From positions 868,001-932,000 of the forward strand of contig NC_018940.1 of the NCBI RefSeq assembly GCF_000304475.1: a stretch of DNA of 64,000 nt, given 5' to 3'. Source of the DNA: Kazachstania africana CBS 2517 (lineage: Eukaryota; Ascomycota; Saccharomycetes; Saccharomycetales; Saccharomycetaceae). Each line of letters starts with the position of its first letter. Within the stretch, counting starts at the first letter, position 1. The translations under genes were made by a program, and so were the position numbers. This document shows positions 18,744 through 29,325 of the stretch, piece after piece. The notes under the pieces are model-generated. The model did not search any database. It was not told where the DNA came from and saw only the letters and a program-made list of their open reading frames with translations.

Positions 18744-19049
18744 ATGGGGGTTTGCTCAAGTAAGGTCGAAACTAGTCCAACTGTCCAGCAAACTACGGTA
18801 CGTCCAACGGGGCAAACAGCCCGACGTAATACGAAGACTACACAAAAGAGTTCAACGGCAAAGCAAAGTTCGAGAAAGCCGCATTCATCTCGACTTGACG
18901 AAGGAATTGTACAGGATGAAAAGCTTCCCCCTAAAGAAGCTGCTAGGTTAGCTGCAGAAAGGCGATTGAAAGAAAACGACGATGAACTAAGAAAAGGTGA
19001 ACTGGGTAAAAAATTAGCTCAGCAGCGCCACAAAAATTATCGTAGATAG
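18744..19049 (+). CDS. YGL108C-like small N-myristoylated protein of unknown function
   Basis: 101 residues. It begins MGVCSSK, a strong N-myristoylation signal with a nearby cysteine for palmitoylation, so membrane attachment at the cell periphery is expected. The middle is Ser/Thr/Lys-rich and disordered. The C-terminus has a charged helix (PKEAARLAAERRLKEN and GELGKKLAQQR) shared with S. cerevisiae YGL108C. That protein is about 140 residues as I recall it, so this copy seems to lack the charged C-terminal extension. Function is unknown in both. The position between RMD9 and CUE3 matches the S. cerevisiae order. Confidence 0.85.
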   Translation: MGVCSSKVETSPTVQQTTVRPTGQTARRNTKTTQKSSTAKQSSRKPHSSRLDEGIVQDEKLPPKEAARLAAERRLKENDDELRKGELGKKLAQQRHKNYRR

Positions 19050-19430
19050 ATAGTAGCAAGCTAGTAGTATGAGGAATTTGTGGAAATCACAATATTGCGT
19101 ACCATTCAACAGAATTAGACTTGTTAAAAAACTTCAATTGTTCATATCGTCGGGCATTCAGAGCTCTTTTGGTTTATTGGACAACGTGTCGGCCATTTTC
19201 GAATTCTTGCACTTTCATTATTGATTGGTTGTGTCTTAAGATCGTTTTCCAACTGTCATTTATAACTTACCTCTGCTGCTGCTGCTTATACGTACCTACT
19301 AAAGATTACATATATATTGCATTTATAGTATTGAAATTTCCAATGCGATGAAATTTTTAATCATAAAAATATATACTGATTGCAATATAGGCAATAAGGA
19401 ATCTGAGGATTACCTTACTATTACACTCAG
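19050..19430. other. Intergenic region upstream of CUE3
   Basis: 381 bp with no gene recognised. A short CTG run lies near 19273. A TACTAAA and a TCAG directly before the CUE3 ATG resemble intron signals, but there is no donor with an upstream exon. Confidence 0.35.
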
Positions 19431-21278
19431 ATGTCCCTATTAAGAAGAACCAGAATTTTAACCATCGATGGTGATACTGACAAACTGCATTTACCAATTG
19501 TCAAGTTCCCTCCTTTCAAGCTACGAGGACAACTAATTGAAAAAGATCCAGTCGTCTGGGTACATTTATTAGAAACCTATATAACATTTTTGAAATTTTT
19601 TGTTTATCAGGACTCTATAAACCTAGAAAATTTGGATGAATCGACTCATGATCATTTTATAATATTTGTCAAGTCCTATATTGATGAAATTTCCAATGAA
19701 GAAGGGAAACTTTTGAGTTTAGGAATGAACAGTGATGTTGCTACGAACTTAGACACAATGAAAAAACTAATGTTACAAATTATAAAGAATTGTGGTTTGA
19801 GTTTTCTTCAAATATTTGGCGAGACACTCTGGAATTTGGTAAAACTATATGTCAACTTAGATCCTGATACGATTAAACTGCTAATTGGCGGCAGTTGGCA
19901 ACCTAGAATTCAAAGCGCATCAAAATTACAGCCGAGTAAAGGTACTGATATTCAGAATTATTTAAAATCTCTGATAGAGAACAATAAGTTTACTAGGATT
20001 GATTTGAAGGCATTACAATCATTGGTCGCTAATGATGAAGATTTTGTAGAATCCAATTTTCTAAATGCAAAGTGGTTCGAAATCTTAGAATCTTTATGGG
20101 GCCAAGGACACAAACTAAGTAGTACTTTTGCGAGACAATTAGCTATTACTACGGTCATTTCAGTCTCTAGTGATTCCTTAGCTGAGTTCATTAATAAAGA
20201 TTTACGCATTGAAAACGATATTGAAGATTTAAAGCTGTATCCTTTGTTAGGGTCGGTCTTACTGAGTCAAGGTTTCACTAAAAGAAAGCAAGAGGTTTTA
20301 ACCAAAATAAGGATCTTAAATATCGCTACTATGGAACAATCTGGTACTGGAGTTAATCCAATTGGTAACGGATTCGAAGTTAATGATGAAGACGTTGACT
20401 CTTTGAGTGATTTGTTCCCTGACTTATCTAGATATCAAATTGTTCAATTATTACAACGTTATGACAGTAATATTGAACTAATAACAAATTTACTATTCGA
20501 GGATCCTTCAATAATAGAGGGCATTCCTAGGGAAGAGCCAGAAAAGCAAATGATAGCAACAGAAAAATCCAAATTGATCGTACAGAAGAAAACCGAAGCA
20601 GACGCTACACAAATTACTAAAAAACATGTTCCTGATGAGATAAGGAATAAAACTTTAACAAGAGCCCTAAAATTACTATATCAGAATGATGAAGATGAAA
20701 GAGACGACACTTATGACGAAGCAGAAGCTGCTACTACTGACCTGTCAGTCAAAGTTGGTTCTTTATCGGACAATGAAGAAGGTGTTGGTGTGACGGAACA
20801 AAAAGAGGATGCGAATGCCAATTTCAACACCACCTATGATAAGGTAGAAGGTATTTTATGGAATTTACTTAAAGAAAATAAAACAATTTTTGCAAGAAGT
20901 GAGAGGGGTAGCAAGTTTAGAAAACAGCTCAAGAGCCAAACAAACTGGTCTGATGAACAAATTGAAGGTTGGGCACGTATGCTTGAAAAGTCCCCACAAA
21001 GAGCAAGAATCTTGGAAGAGAAGTTCATGTTTAGAGGCAATGTTAGGACAGGTAAGACATCCTATGTCAAGAACAGAGAAGAGGGTAGAAGCCCGCCTCC
21101 CAGAAAGGAGGATAGACCCATTCAACCTAATAGAGAGAGTAACAATTCTAAGAAGAAGAACTCGGCAGAAACGTCGATAACTGAGAAGAAAAAGAAGTTT
21201 GCAAGGAATGAGAAGAATAAAGCATCTAGGGCAAATCACAATCGTAAAAGTGGGCACGACAAGAAGTTACAACATTAG
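19431..21278 (+). CDS. CUE3: CUE3 (RQT3), ubiquitin-binding subunit of the ribosome-quality-control trigger complex
   Basis: 615 residues, near the 624 of S. cerevisiae. A CUE domain lies at about residues 318-360 (DSLSDLFPDLSRYQIVQLL, with the LL and the acidic-proline positions of the family). The N-terminal half is helical; the C-terminal third is highly charged and Lys/Arg/Glu-rich. Family knowledge: with Slh1 (Rqt2) and Rqt4 it recognises ubiquitinated stalled ribosomes and helps to split them. The ortholog YGL110C lies between YGL108C and TAF6 in S. cerevisiae. NSA1 (YGL111W), expected next to it, is absent here. Confidence 0.93.
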   Translation: MSLLRRTRILTIDGDTDKLHLPIVKFPPFKLRGQLIEKDPVVWVHLLETYITFLKFFVYQDSINLENLDESTHDHFIIFVKSYIDEISNEEGKLLSLGMNSDVATNLDTMKKLMLQIIKNCGLSFLQIFGETLWNLVKLYVNLDPDTIKLLIGGSWQPRIQSASKLQPSKGTDIQNYLKSLIENNKFTRIDLKALQSLVANDEDFVESNFLNAKWFEILESLWGQGHKLSSTFARQLAITTVISVSSDSLAEFINKDLRIENDIEDLKLYPLLGSVLLSQGFTKRKQEVLTKIRILNIATMEQSGTGVNPIGNGFEVNDEDVDSLSDLFPDLSRYQIVQLLQRYDSNIELITNLLFEDPSIIEGIPREEPEKQMIATEKSKLIVQKKTEADATQITKKHVPDEIRNKTLTRALKLLYQNDEDERDDTYDEAEAATTDLSVKVGSLSDNEEGVGVTEQKEDANANFNTTYDKVEGILWNLLKENKTIFARSERGSKFRKQLKSQTNWSDEQIEGWARMLEKSPQRARILEEKFMFRGNVRTGKTSYVKNREEGRSPPPRKEDRPIQPNRESNNSKKKNSAETSITEKKKKFARNEKNKASRANHNRKSGHDKKLQH

Positions 21279-21283
21279 TCATT

Positions 21284-21290
21284 TTACCCG
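21284..21290 (+). promoter_or_regulatory. Reb1-type site (distal) upstream of ARC40
   Basis: TTACCCG lies right after the CUE3 stop and about 196 bp before ARC40. It may act both in CUE3 termination and the ARC40 promoter. Confidence 0.4.
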
Positions 21291-21344
21291 TTTTCCATAT
21301 ATCTTCTATATAGCGTTTCGCTCTATTTTAAATCTTTCTTGTAT

Positions 21345-21352
21345 TTACCCGG
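21345..21352 (+). promoter_or_regulatory. Reb1-type site (proximal) upstream of ARC40
   Basis: TTACCCGG, full consensus, about 134 bp before the ARC40 start. Confidence 0.5.
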
Positions 21353-21485
21353 CTGCTCTTCCCGTACATTATTTGATAGGGGCGATATCGATATTAAGAA
21401 TTGAAAAATTCAATATTGAACTCGAAGAAACCACCTTTCTTGGCAAGGCAAGCCATAGCAAATATTTAGTTGAGAGTCTCCTAAT

Positions 21486-22616
21486 ATGTCTGCTGATAGA
21501 TCAGTTCAATCAATTTTCAAATTAACAAAAGCACCAATTTATTCTCACTGTTTCAGTGCGGATAAGTCAATTCTGGCAATTACTCATGAAAACGAATGTT
21601 TAATTTACAGAATGAATGACTCTTCTCAGCCTCAATTGGTCGGTACTTTGAAGAATCATGACAAGACCGTCACTGCTGTTGATATTTCAGTTCATGGCCG
21701 TATTATTACGTGTTCTCAAGATCGTAATGCGTACGTTTGGGAGCCTTTAAGTGATGGTACCTACAAACCAACTTTAGTTCTTTTACGTATTAATAGAGCA
21801 GCAACTGCCGTTCAATGGGCGCCAAATGGTTACAAATTTGCTGTTGGGTCTAGTGCAAGGATTATTGCGGTATGTTATTACGAACATGAGAATAATTGGT
21901 GGGTTTCTAAGCATATCAAGAAGCCAATTAAATCGACTATTAACTGCGTGTCTTGGCATTCAAACGGTGTTTTATTGGCTGCAGGTGGTACTGACGGCTA
22001 TATGAGAGTCTTTTCTGGTTTCATTAAGGGTTTGGACACCAAAGAGTCTGTAGCCAATTCTCCGTGGGGTGATAAGTTTCCTTTTGGTTCTTTAGTCAGA
22101 GAAGCATATCAAGGTGCTTACATTCATGATGTTCAATGGCGTAGCAACGTCGAACAAGTTGCTTACGTGGCACATGATGGTACTTTGAATATTTTAGATG
22201 CCAATAACAATGTTTCTTCTATCAATGCTCCTGATGGATTACCATTCAAGACATTATTATGGATCAATGATAATGAGATCCTTTGTGGTGGTTATTCGCG
22301 TCACCCAGTCCTATTTTCTAGGGCTTCTAATGGTTGGAAGTTTGCAAAGGACTTGGATAAGGGATCTGGTAGCGCAGAGCAAGAACCAGCTGTAACTTCA
22401 AATGGTGAAGATGAGGAAGAAAACCAAACATTTGGCATTTCTGCCCTAAGAAAGTTCAAAGAATTGGATTTGAAAGGTAAAGTAAGCACAAACACTAAGG
22501 AAAGTGCACATGACAATGCAATTGCTGGATTTGTTCCATTTGTTGAATCTAATGGACATGTCCAGCAAGTCTCGTCCTGTGGTCTAGACGGTAAAGTCGT
22601 TACTTATAATATTTGA
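21486..22616 (+). CDS. ARC40: ARC40, WD-repeat subunit (ARPC1) of the Arp2/3 complex
   Basis: 376 residues, a seven-bladed WD40 protein. Blades include VTAVDISVHGRIITCSQDRN, AAGGTDGYMRVF and QVSSCGLDGKVVTYN at the very C-terminus. The insert between the sixth and seventh blades (about residues 295-350), including acidic GEDEEENQTFGI, is the ARPC1 loop that contacts other subunits. Family knowledge: Arp2/3 nucleates branched actin at endocytic patches. In S. cerevisiae it is YBR234C on the sister segment next to DAD3, and the same pair is kept here in the YGL-type block. Confidence 0.96.
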   Translation: MSADRSVQSIFKLTKAPIYSHCFSADKSILAITHENECLIYRMNDSSQPQLVGTLKNHDKTVTAVDISVHGRIITCSQDRNAYVWEPLSDGTYKPTLVLLRINRAATAVQWAPNGYKFAVGSSARIIAVCYYEHENNWWVSKHIKKPIKSTINCVSWHSNGVLLAAGGTDGYMRVFSGFIKGLDTKESVANSPWGDKFPFGSLVREAYQGAYIHDVQWRSNVEQVAYVAHDGTLNILDANNNVSSINAPDGLPFKTLLWINDNEILCGGYSRHPVLFSRASNGWKFAKDLDKGSGSAEQEPAVTSNGEDEEENQTFGISALRKFKELDLKGKVSTNTKESAHDNAIAGFVPFVESNGHVQQVSSCGLDGKVVTYNI

Positions 22617-22744
22617 GTAATATTTGTGTATATAATACGGATAGCACACTCATATATCATTAATACATTTTGTTATTATTATTTGAATACATAAAACTAT
22701 GGAATATTGGGGGGATTACGGGAATTTTTGAACAAGTTCGATCG

Positions 22745-23047
22745 TTATTGAGATGTTGAAGACATATTACTATCAGCGCTCAGCAAATTCAATTCGTTTT
22801 TCTTCTGTAAAATTAATGAATAGACACTACCTTTCAAAAGGGTCCCAATTAGCGCAATTTTAACCTCTACTTCTCTCATCTCCTGCAAAATCTCCTCCGG
22901 CGACACTCTTTTAGTAGATTTTGATTCATCATTACTTTTATTTAGTAGTCTTAAAGATTTATCCAATGAATGCAGCGATTGCGATAATTGGTTATATTTC
23001 TCTAATACACTTCTCTGAAGCGGTGTTAAATTGTCGTCCATATCCAT
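22745..23047 (-). CDS. DAD3: DAD3, subunit of the DASH/Dam1 outer-kinetochore ring complex
   Basis: 100 residues (94 in S. cerevisiae). The N-terminal part (TPLQRSVLEKYNQLSQSL) is the conserved Dad3 helix, followed by a second helix rich in Glu and Val. There are no other domains. Family knowledge: the ten-protein complex forms rings around microtubules and couples kinetochores to depolymerising ends. A second subunit of the complex, DUO1, is at 57.5 kb. The neighbours ARC40 and PBP2 match the S. cerevisiae YBR233W-A surroundings. It is convergent with ARC40. Confidence 0.93.
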   Translation of the reverse strand: MDMDDNLTPLQRSVLEKYNQLSQSLHSLDKSLRLLNKSNDESKSTKRVSPEEILQEMREVEVKIALIGTLLKGSVYSLILQKKNELNLLSADSNMSSTSQ

Positions 23048-23257
23048 CTAAGTCTACTAGCCTATTTGATACACGTTTGTTTATAATTGGAACTTTCTTC
23101 TGAGTTCTTGACGTATTTTCTTGATATTCTCGTTTTCTGAAAATTATGTATCAATAAAAAAAAGACGTTATCATTTAACTACTAACTAGATAGAAGATAA
23201 GTGAAAAGAGAAAAGTTGAATAAGTCTGTTCATACTAGTTACTTATACTGTGCTACA

Positions 23258-24913
23258 ATGACTAATCAACAACAGTCCTATACTATCTGGTCTCCCCAAG
23301 ATACGGTGAAAGATGTCGCTGAATCCTTGGGACTAGACAATATTAATGAAGATGTTTTGAAGGCACTGGCGATGGATGTTGAATATCGTATATTGGAAAT
23401 TGTTGAGCAAGCAGTCAAGTTTAAGAGACACTCAAAAACAGAAGTATTAACAACAGGAGATGTTGCTAAAGCTTTAAAAGTTCTTAATGTTGAGCCTTTA
23501 TATGGTTATCATGATAATTTATCATTCGATAAGAATGTTTCATACACAAAAGTTCATACTAGCGGAGGTCAATCAGTATACTATTTAAATGAGGAGGAGG
23601 TTGATTTCGATAAACTTATCAATGAACCTTTACCACAAGTGCCTCGTCTACCTAATTTTTCCACACATTGGTTGGCGATTGAAGGTGTTCAACCGGCTAT
23701 TGTGGAAAATCCAAACTTACTAGAAATCAGATCATCCATTCCACCAACTACGAGAGGTGCCATAGTTACGGCTTTGAATGATAATAGTCTACAGACTGCA
23801 TCGGGGTCAAGTTCGAGTGCATTAACTTTGCAAGAAGATAAGATTTCACAACCGTTATCGTCCGTCAAACCAGGTCAAAACACAGAAGTAAAGCCACTCG
23901 TAAAACATGTTCTATCTAAAGAACTACAGATTTATTTCAATAAAGTTATTTCTGCGTTGACCTCCAAAGATCAAGAAGATGTAAATGCTCAACATATGAG
24001 AACGGCCGCCTTGACTTCATTAAGAACTGATAATGGTCTTCATCAACTAGTGCCATACTTTATCCAGTTTATTGCTGAGCAAATCACCCATAACTTATCA
24101 GACCTGGAATTGCTGACAACTATCTTGGAAATGATATACTCATTATTGAGTAACCCTTCAATTTTCCTCGATCCCTACATACATTCATTAATGCCATCTA
24201 TATTGACACTACTACTGGCTAAGAAACTGGGTGGAGCACCGAACACAGACTCGAAGGACGACCTAACAGAATTTTTAGAGAAAACCAATGCTTTACGTGA
24301 TTTTGCAGCATCTTTGTTAGATTACGTGTTGAAGAAGTTCCCACAGGTTTATAAATCTTTGAAACCGAGGGTGACAAGAACATTGTTAAAAACGTTCTTG
24401 GATACAAATAGGGTTTTCGGTACGTATTATGGCTGTCTGAAAGGTATTACTGTTTTGGAATCTGAGGCGGTGAGATTTTTCTTAGGAAATTTGTATAATT
24501 GGGCAAGATTAATTTTCAATGAGCAAAATAATACATTGGAAGAATTTGAGAAAGCGAACAATGTTAGCAGTACTCCAGAACATGGGCAGCAAGATGCAAA
24601 TGAAAAGGGAGCAGAAGAAAGAAAAACTGATGAATCATCAGAGGGCAAAGAACTTGAGAAAAAAGCACAAAATTTATCTGTTTTTACCAAATTTACCGCT
24701 GATGAAGTAAAATATCTGGTTGAGACAGTTATAGGTGCATTGTGTGTGTTGAAAAAGGACTTACCAGAAATATATGAAGGTAAAGATGCAGATGTGACAA
24801 GTGAAGATAAAGAAAAATTAGTCAAAAGGGTGGGTGTTACAATTTCAAGCGCTATAGTTAAGAGGGAAGATGCTAAAGAACTCATATGTGCTATCTTTTT
24901 TGGTGAGGAATGA
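23258..24913 (+). CDS. TAF6: TAF6, histone-fold subunit of TFIID and SAGA
   Basis: 551 residues from the ATG at 23258. The frame is open further upstream, but the conserved start [19 protein letters not shown] matches the S. cerevisiae N-terminus, so this start is chosen. The histone-fold domain spans about residues 8-75 and pairs with Taf9. The TAF6C HEAT-repeat domain runs from about 190 to 430. An acidic, low-complexity insertion separates it from the conserved C-terminal piece ending near [13 protein letters not shown], making the protein about 35 residues longer than the S. cerevisiae one. Family knowledge: core scaffold of TFIID and SAGA. The ortholog is YGL112C. Confidence 0.96.
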   Translation: MTNQQQSYTIWSPQDTVKDVAESLGLDNINEDVLKALAMDVEYRILEIVEQAVKFKRHSKTEVLTTGDVAKALKVLNVEPLYGYHDNLSFDKNVSYTKVHTSGGQSVYYLNEEEVDFDKLINEPLPQVPRLPNFSTHWLAIEGVQPAIVENPNLLEIRSSIPPTTRGAIVTALNDNSLQTASGSSSSALTLQEDKISQPLSSVKPGQNTEVKPLVKHVLSKELQIYFNKVISALTSKDQEDVNAQHMRTAALTSLRTDNGLHQLVPYFIQFIAEQITHNLSDLELLTTILEMIYSLLSNPSIFLDPYIHSLMPSILTLLLAKKLGGAPNTDSKDDLTEFLEKTNALRDFAASLLDYVLKKFPQVYKSLKPRVTRTLLKTFLDTNRVFGTYYGCLKGITVLESEAVRFFLGNLYNWARLIFNEQNNTLEEFEKANNVSSTPEHGQQDANEKGAEERKTDESSEGKELEKKAQNLSVFTKFTADEVKYLVETVIGALCVLKKDLPEIYEGKDADVTSEDKEKLVKRVGVTISSAIVKREDAKELICAIFFGEE

Positions 24914-25037
24914 GTGTTCAAATTTGTACTATAAATATGTTAAACACGTAATCTTGCAAGTTCATAGAACAAGAAACAGCTTTGATAAATAAAATTACGC
25001 ATTAGTAGATGATATATATTATTGGTTAGTGTTATGA

Positions 25038-27254
25038 TTATGGTGCAAAAAGCCGTCTTCTAACTTTTTTCTTTTGAGGTTGTTGTTCTTCTATTAACTC
25101 TATTTTAGGAGTTTTAGGCATGTCATCTTTTGGTGTTTTCTCGATATATTCGGCAGCCGGGAACTCTTGAACTTTCTCTAGGTGGGTTGCTCTCATGTAT
25201 GATCGCGTAGTTCTATCTTTGAATGATGGAGTTTGTGTTATCCGTATGGACGAATGAGTTTGAAGATTAGTTGGAGAAACAAAATGGTCCGGTAAATGAG
25301 CCTTATTAGAGCCTCCTGAACTTATAATACTGTTCATGGGTGATTCAACCAAGTTTTCAGAATATTGCCTTCCATGAATATTATTCCTACTGGGCTTACT
25401 TAACGGTGTGGCTGTGACTTGGATTACGTCAGTCTCGTCGATTTGATTTTGAGATTCAAATTGATAACTTTTCGTAAAACTTTTAGTAGACTTTAATTTA
25501 CCAACTCTTCTGAACGAATGTGTATTATTCGTAGGAATGGCTGCAACTTTTCTTGACGATTGGCTTAAGGTAGAAACCTTTCCACCCTTCAAGGACATGC
25601 CCTCCTTTTTATCTGCACTTGCAAAATCAGATACCGAAAGCTGTCTCTTTTGGAGATTATTCATAGTCAAATCAGATGTAGTTCTCGAAAGAGAAGACGG
25701 GTGCCTCAATGATTGTGAGTCAGCTTCTAAAAGCTCGCTGAGATTTGAATTTGTTCTGGCATTTAGTAAAGAAGGAACGAGACTTCCGGATGTAAGATGT
25801 CTATTAAGCGTCGGCCTTGATGATACTGAATATAAATTTGATGTGGTAGAAATTGCCGTTGATGCTAGGTCATTATTATTGGTTTGTTGGAAGTGTTTGG
25901 ATTCTGACCATGTTGTATCAGTTCCATCGTTATTCACTGATTTGTTTGATATTGGCTTTTTAGCTTTTAAGCTCGGTCCTTTAAGTTTACGTAAGATAAA
26001 TGTTACAGCATATGGAACTTTCTTAGTGTAGTATGGTATCAAAATGTAACTAACGAACCCAACCGATGAAGCTTCCTTATTTTTATTTAGAATATTTTTC
26101 TTGTACTCTTGGATAGGGTTTAGTTCCTCGGAGTTTTCATTAGACAAACTATTTTCAGTCTCTAATAGGATCTCCAGAATGGATAATTTATCAAGATATA
26201 TGTCTAACTGCTCGCAGTAATCCACAGACGCTGAGCCAGAACCGAAAGCATTGGCTGTTGAAGATATGTTATAACTATTTTTCTTAGCCCTCGTGCGTCT
26301 CGTAACATTTACAGCTCTTCTTTTCAATTTACTCTCATAATTTAATTCAAAATTTTTGAACTTTTTATCCAAAGTGTTTTGATGTATAATTTCAAGCAAT
26401 AATATCAACTGCAGCTTGATTTCTCGAGCTTTAACGATTAGCATCAGGTCATTCATAAGAGCATCAAAAGTTGGAGTGTTTTTGGATTGATTGTACTCGG
26501 AAAGAAGTTTATCTCTACTTTGTAAAGCAAAAGAAGGTAATAGGTAAGTCTCGTTTATGACTGAAGTTTTCTCGTAACGTTTATCAAAGTCTTGTACATG
26601 CAGTAAGAATTGTGAGAGTATGCTTTGGTATTGTAAATTATATTCTTCACCACTTACAGCCATGCAAATGTTTTTAAATCTAACCAGGTTGGATTTTACG
26701 AAGTATGCCAGTGGTAACTTAATTGAAAATAACGCATCGTAATACTTCTGTTCAAAATAATCTTTTGGATCTAATGGTGTATGTGGAATATCATTGGGCT
26801 TAATACTTTGTCTACCATCAATTTTTGCATTCGGTGGTCTCATGTTGATCTTAACCTTTTTCCCTTGTGAGGTTGAGGAGGACGCATTTGACGCTATATT
26901 GTGGCTCCAGTTTTCTAATAATTTTTCAATGCTGTACTCGCTCCAGTTTGCTATAGTTCCCTGGTCGTACGGCCTCCCATTTGCCATCTTTGTATCTTCA
27001 TATTGAAAATCATTGACGTGAACAGTTGTCACTCGCCAATATATCCAATATTGGCTACCATAACGTTCTAAGAAAAAGTATGAGTTTGATGAAGCGTCTT
27101 TAAGTAAATGTTTTAGGTACAACGGAAGATGTTTCAGTGTAGTACTTATATGATGAGGAATCTCGTTGGCTTGCAAAACTAATGGACTGCTTGAATCTAT
27201 CACGGTACTTCTCGGTATCACTTTTACAGAACCCAATAACTTCCATTCTTGCAT
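25038..27254 (-). CDS. SLD3: SLD3, replication-origin firing factor
   Basis: 738 residues, longer than the 668 of S. cerevisiae. The N-terminal part (QYWIYWRVTTVHV) binds the Psf1/Cdc45 side, and the central all-helical Cdc45-binding domain covers about 170-440. The C-terminal 250 residues are Ser/Thr-rich with many S/T-P sites, such as ATPLSKP, ESPMNS, VSPTN and KTPKDD. These fit CDK-dependent Dpb11 binding. The tail ends with a basic stretch (KKKVRRRLFAP). Family knowledge: Sld3 with Sld7 recruits Cdc45 to DDK-phosphorylated Mcm2-7. The ortholog is YGL113W beside TAF6; the stops of the two genes are 124 bp apart. Confidence 0.93.
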   Translation of the reverse strand: MQEWKLLGSVKVIPRSTVIDSSSPLVLQANEIPHHISTTLKHLPLYLKHLLKDASSNSYFFLERYGSQYWIYWRVTTVHVNDFQYEDTKMANGRPYDQGTIANWSEYSIEKLLENWSHNIASNASSSTSQGKKVKINMRPPNAKIDGRQSIKPNDIPHTPLDPKDYFEQKYYDALFSIKLPLAYFVKSNLVRFKNICMAVSGEEYNLQYQSILSQFLLHVQDFDKRYEKTSVINETYLLPSFALQSRDKLLSEYNQSKNTPTFDALMNDLMLIVKAREIKLQLILLLEIIHQNTLDKKFKNFELNYESKLKRRAVNVTRRTRAKKNSYNISSTANAFGSGSASVDYCEQLDIYLDKLSILEILLETENSLSNENSEELNPIQEYKKNILNKNKEASSVGFVSYILIPYYTKKVPYAVTFILRKLKGPSLKAKKPISNKSVNNDGTDTTWSESKHFQQTNNNDLASTAISTTSNLYSVSSRPTLNRHLTSGSLVPSLLNARTNSNLSELLEADSQSLRHPSSLSRTTSDLTMNNLQKRQLSVSDFASADKKEGMSLKGGKVSTLSQSSRKVAAIPTNNTHSFRRVGKLKSTKSFTKSYQFESQNQIDETDVIQVTATPLSKPSRNNIHGRQYSENLVESPMNSIISSGGSNKAHLPDHFVSPTNLQTHSSIRITQTPSFKDRTTRSYMRATHLEKVQEFPAAEYIEKTPKDDMPKTPKIELIEEQQPQKKKVRRRLFAP

Positions 27255-27602
27255 AATATCCTAAAAAAGTATCCGCAGAACTAATTTAACACTTGATCTT
27301 CAGATGGTTCTCATCTACAAGGCCAGTAGAGTTTTATACTTCAGTTGCAATTATTTTGATGTTCGCGCAATGTAAATTAAAAAAATTAGCCCTAACATTG
27401 ATGCAAAGTGGAACGGTAAATAGTTATCGTTCATTTATTGTTACATCTATATCGTTGTATAAATATATACTAATCTCAATTATTTTAATTGTCTCTTTCT
27501 TTAAACGAAAAGCTCATTCGGGTTTATGCTTAAGGAAGTTCGAATATGAATCAAAACTGTATGGCAATCGGTGTCCCATTCCGTAGTGTTTGAAGTACCT
27601 GG
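27255..27602. other. Intergenic region upstream of SLD3
   Basis: 348 bp between SLD3 and the PBP2 stop, both on the minus strand. AT-rich, with no gene or recognised site beyond general promoter character. Confidence 0.35.
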
Positions 27603-29012
27603 TCAATTTGTCGTATCTACTTCAATTTTGTTGCTTATAATCATAATTGCTGCTTGTGTTCCCATAGCGCTTCCTTTAATGGTTATTTTGCGCTCCTTAG
27701 AACCCTCTACTGGAGAATCGATGAAAATAGAACACCCAGTGGTTTCCTTTATTGAAGTAATATGTTTACCTTCCTTTCCTATAATATTTCCCACGTAGTT
27801 GCTGTTTATATAAATTTCCTGTTCTACCAATGCCATGGGTTGAGAGGCCATTGTATTTTCCACAATGCGAACATGTGGAATAGTGAACTTTGGCACAAAT
27901 GAGGTCGCATTTGCTACAGATTCTGGGGTATAAGTAACTTGCAATTCATTTGAAGTATATTGAGGTATTGTTGGAGACGGTACCATTGCCATGAGGGACG
28001 CCTTTGGTGATCTTCTATGACGATAATTGTTATTGTATCTATTCATGTAATGATAGTTGTTCTGTCTTAAAGGAAGTACGGCGACCTGAGAATAGTTATT
28101 CGTACCTAACACTGTATAAACTGGTCCTGGTTGATAAAATATTGCCTTGTTCGTCCGTAAAACGTCTTTGAACCCCATAAAAGTTTGAGCGATGTAAAAG
28201 GTTGCAATATGAATTGCATCAGGAACACCTGTAATACGTAATATCCTATCATTAGATGGAAGGAGCTGGTGCGGTGAAGCAATTAACTTGGCCGAACTCA
28301 ACTCTTCGATTTCTTTTAGTCTTGAACCATGTTTACCTATCACGTAGCCCATTAAATGATGGGGAATAAGGAGATGTAGTGTGGCTGGATAGTATAGAAT
28401 AGGGCTCTTTTTTTCTGTCAGCTTTATTTCATTGGCATTTATTCCATTGTTCTCATCCAGATCGGTTTGACTCTCTCTTTCCTGATTCTGAGAAGAGCCA
28501 TTGTAGAAAGTCTTCTTTTGACTCAGGATTCGCACAAGTAATCCGAAAGCTTTTGCTACATTGTCACAAGATCCTTTCACATATATGACTCTTTCAGGAA
28601 CTCCTTTGATATTTTTGGACACATTGATCCTACAGTTTGTATCTTTCTTCATCTTGGAAATAGTTTCTCCTTTTGGACCGACAATTAACGAGGCCTCTTT
28701 AACAAGACACAGCATTCTCAATATTATAGAGTTTGTATTTTGGTCATTTTCAGTTTCCATTTGGAGTTCATCTTCATTGTTTGTATTCAAGCCATAAGCA
28801 CCATCATTTTCATCATCTTCATTTTCATCATCTTCATTTTCTTCACTATGAACTCTGTTAATTTCAATTGAATTTATCTGCACATTTGTATCATCATCTA
28901 GTGCAACTCTCTTGATAGCAGCTGCTATATGTTTCTCCTCCTCAGTCCCATTTTCATTCTTACGTTTCAGGGCATTAGATGGCTCGACAGAGTTTTTTTC
29001 CAAATTATCCAT
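27603..29012 (-). CDS. PBP2: PBP2, three-KH-domain RNA-binding protein
   Basis: 469 residues from the ATG at 29012. Three KH domains are visible. Their GxxG loops are GPKGETI (about residue 115), GKHGSRL (about 225) and GKEGKHI (about 405). Low-complexity acidic and Tyr/Asn-rich spacers separate them. The N-terminal acidic repeat EDDENEDDEN is coded by an ATC/TTC repeat. Family knowledge: Pbp2 was found as a Pab1-binding-protein-1 partner and resembles poly(C)-binding hnRNP K; Hek2 is a related yeast protein. Position beyond DAD3/ARC40 fits PBP2 (YBR233W, about 413 residues) rather than HEK2. Confidence 0.87.
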   Translation of the reverse strand: MDNLEKNSVEPSNALKRKNENGTEEEKHIAAAIKRVALDDDTNVQINSIEINRVHSEENEDDENEDDENDGAYGLNTNNEDELQMETENDQNTNSIILRMLCLVKEASLIVGPKGETISKMKKDTNCRINVSKNIKGVPERVIYVKGSCDNVAKAFGLLVRILSQKKTFYNGSSQNQERESQTDLDENNGINANEIKLTEKKSPILYYPATLHLLIPHHLMGYVIGKHGSRLKEIEELSSAKLIASPHQLLPSNDRILRITGVPDAIHIATFYIAQTFMGFKDVLRTNKAIFYQPGPVYTVLGTNNYSQVAVLPLRQNNYHYMNRYNNNYRHRRSPKASLMAMVPSPTIPQYTSNELQVTYTPESVANATSFVPKFTIPHVRIVENTMASQPMALVEQEIYINSNYVGNIIGKEGKHITSIKETTGCSIFIDSPVEGSKERKITIKGSAMGTQAAIMIISNKIEVDTTN

Positions 29013-29325
29013 TTTTATCACTAGTTCAAATCAAAAAAGGCACACTAAAGCAATTGTTCTTTTTCTTCGAGCACTGAGTTACTTGCGTTTTCTAGCCCAG
29101 ATACTTAAACAACTTCTGATGACGAGGCTGGCCTGTATCTTCCTTTTCTCTCTCAGCATAAACAAATTTCTGTCAATGGAATAAATAAACGGACATTCAA
29201 TTTCGTGATGCATTACCCGGAAATCTATTAGGTATCGAAGCTTCATAAATAACGGATATACAGGAAACAGAATATCCAACACGATTTGACCGGTACGCTT
29301 GGCATAATATGTAAAGTACGTAATA
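29013..29325. other. Intergenic region upstream of PBP2
   Basis: 313 bp to the stop of the OPT transporter gene. It carries one full Reb1-type site. No small gene recognised. Confidence 0.4.
29213..29220 (+). promoter_or_regulatory. Reb1-type site upstream of PBP2
   Basis: TTACCCGG lies about 200 bp upstream of the PBP2 start and 107 bp upstream of the preceding gene's stop on the plus-strand scale. Confidence 0.45.

Noticed and set aside
24427..24921. 164-codon antisense frame within TAF6 and similar long antisense frames in PBP2, SLD3 and OPT genes
   Set aside because: They mirror strongly coding sense frames, and their residue pattern is that of antisense shadows; no family match.
27293..27586. 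97-codon open frame upstream of SLD3
   Set aside because: It starts from TTG, is hydrophobic by AT-richness alone, and lies in the SLD3 promoter.
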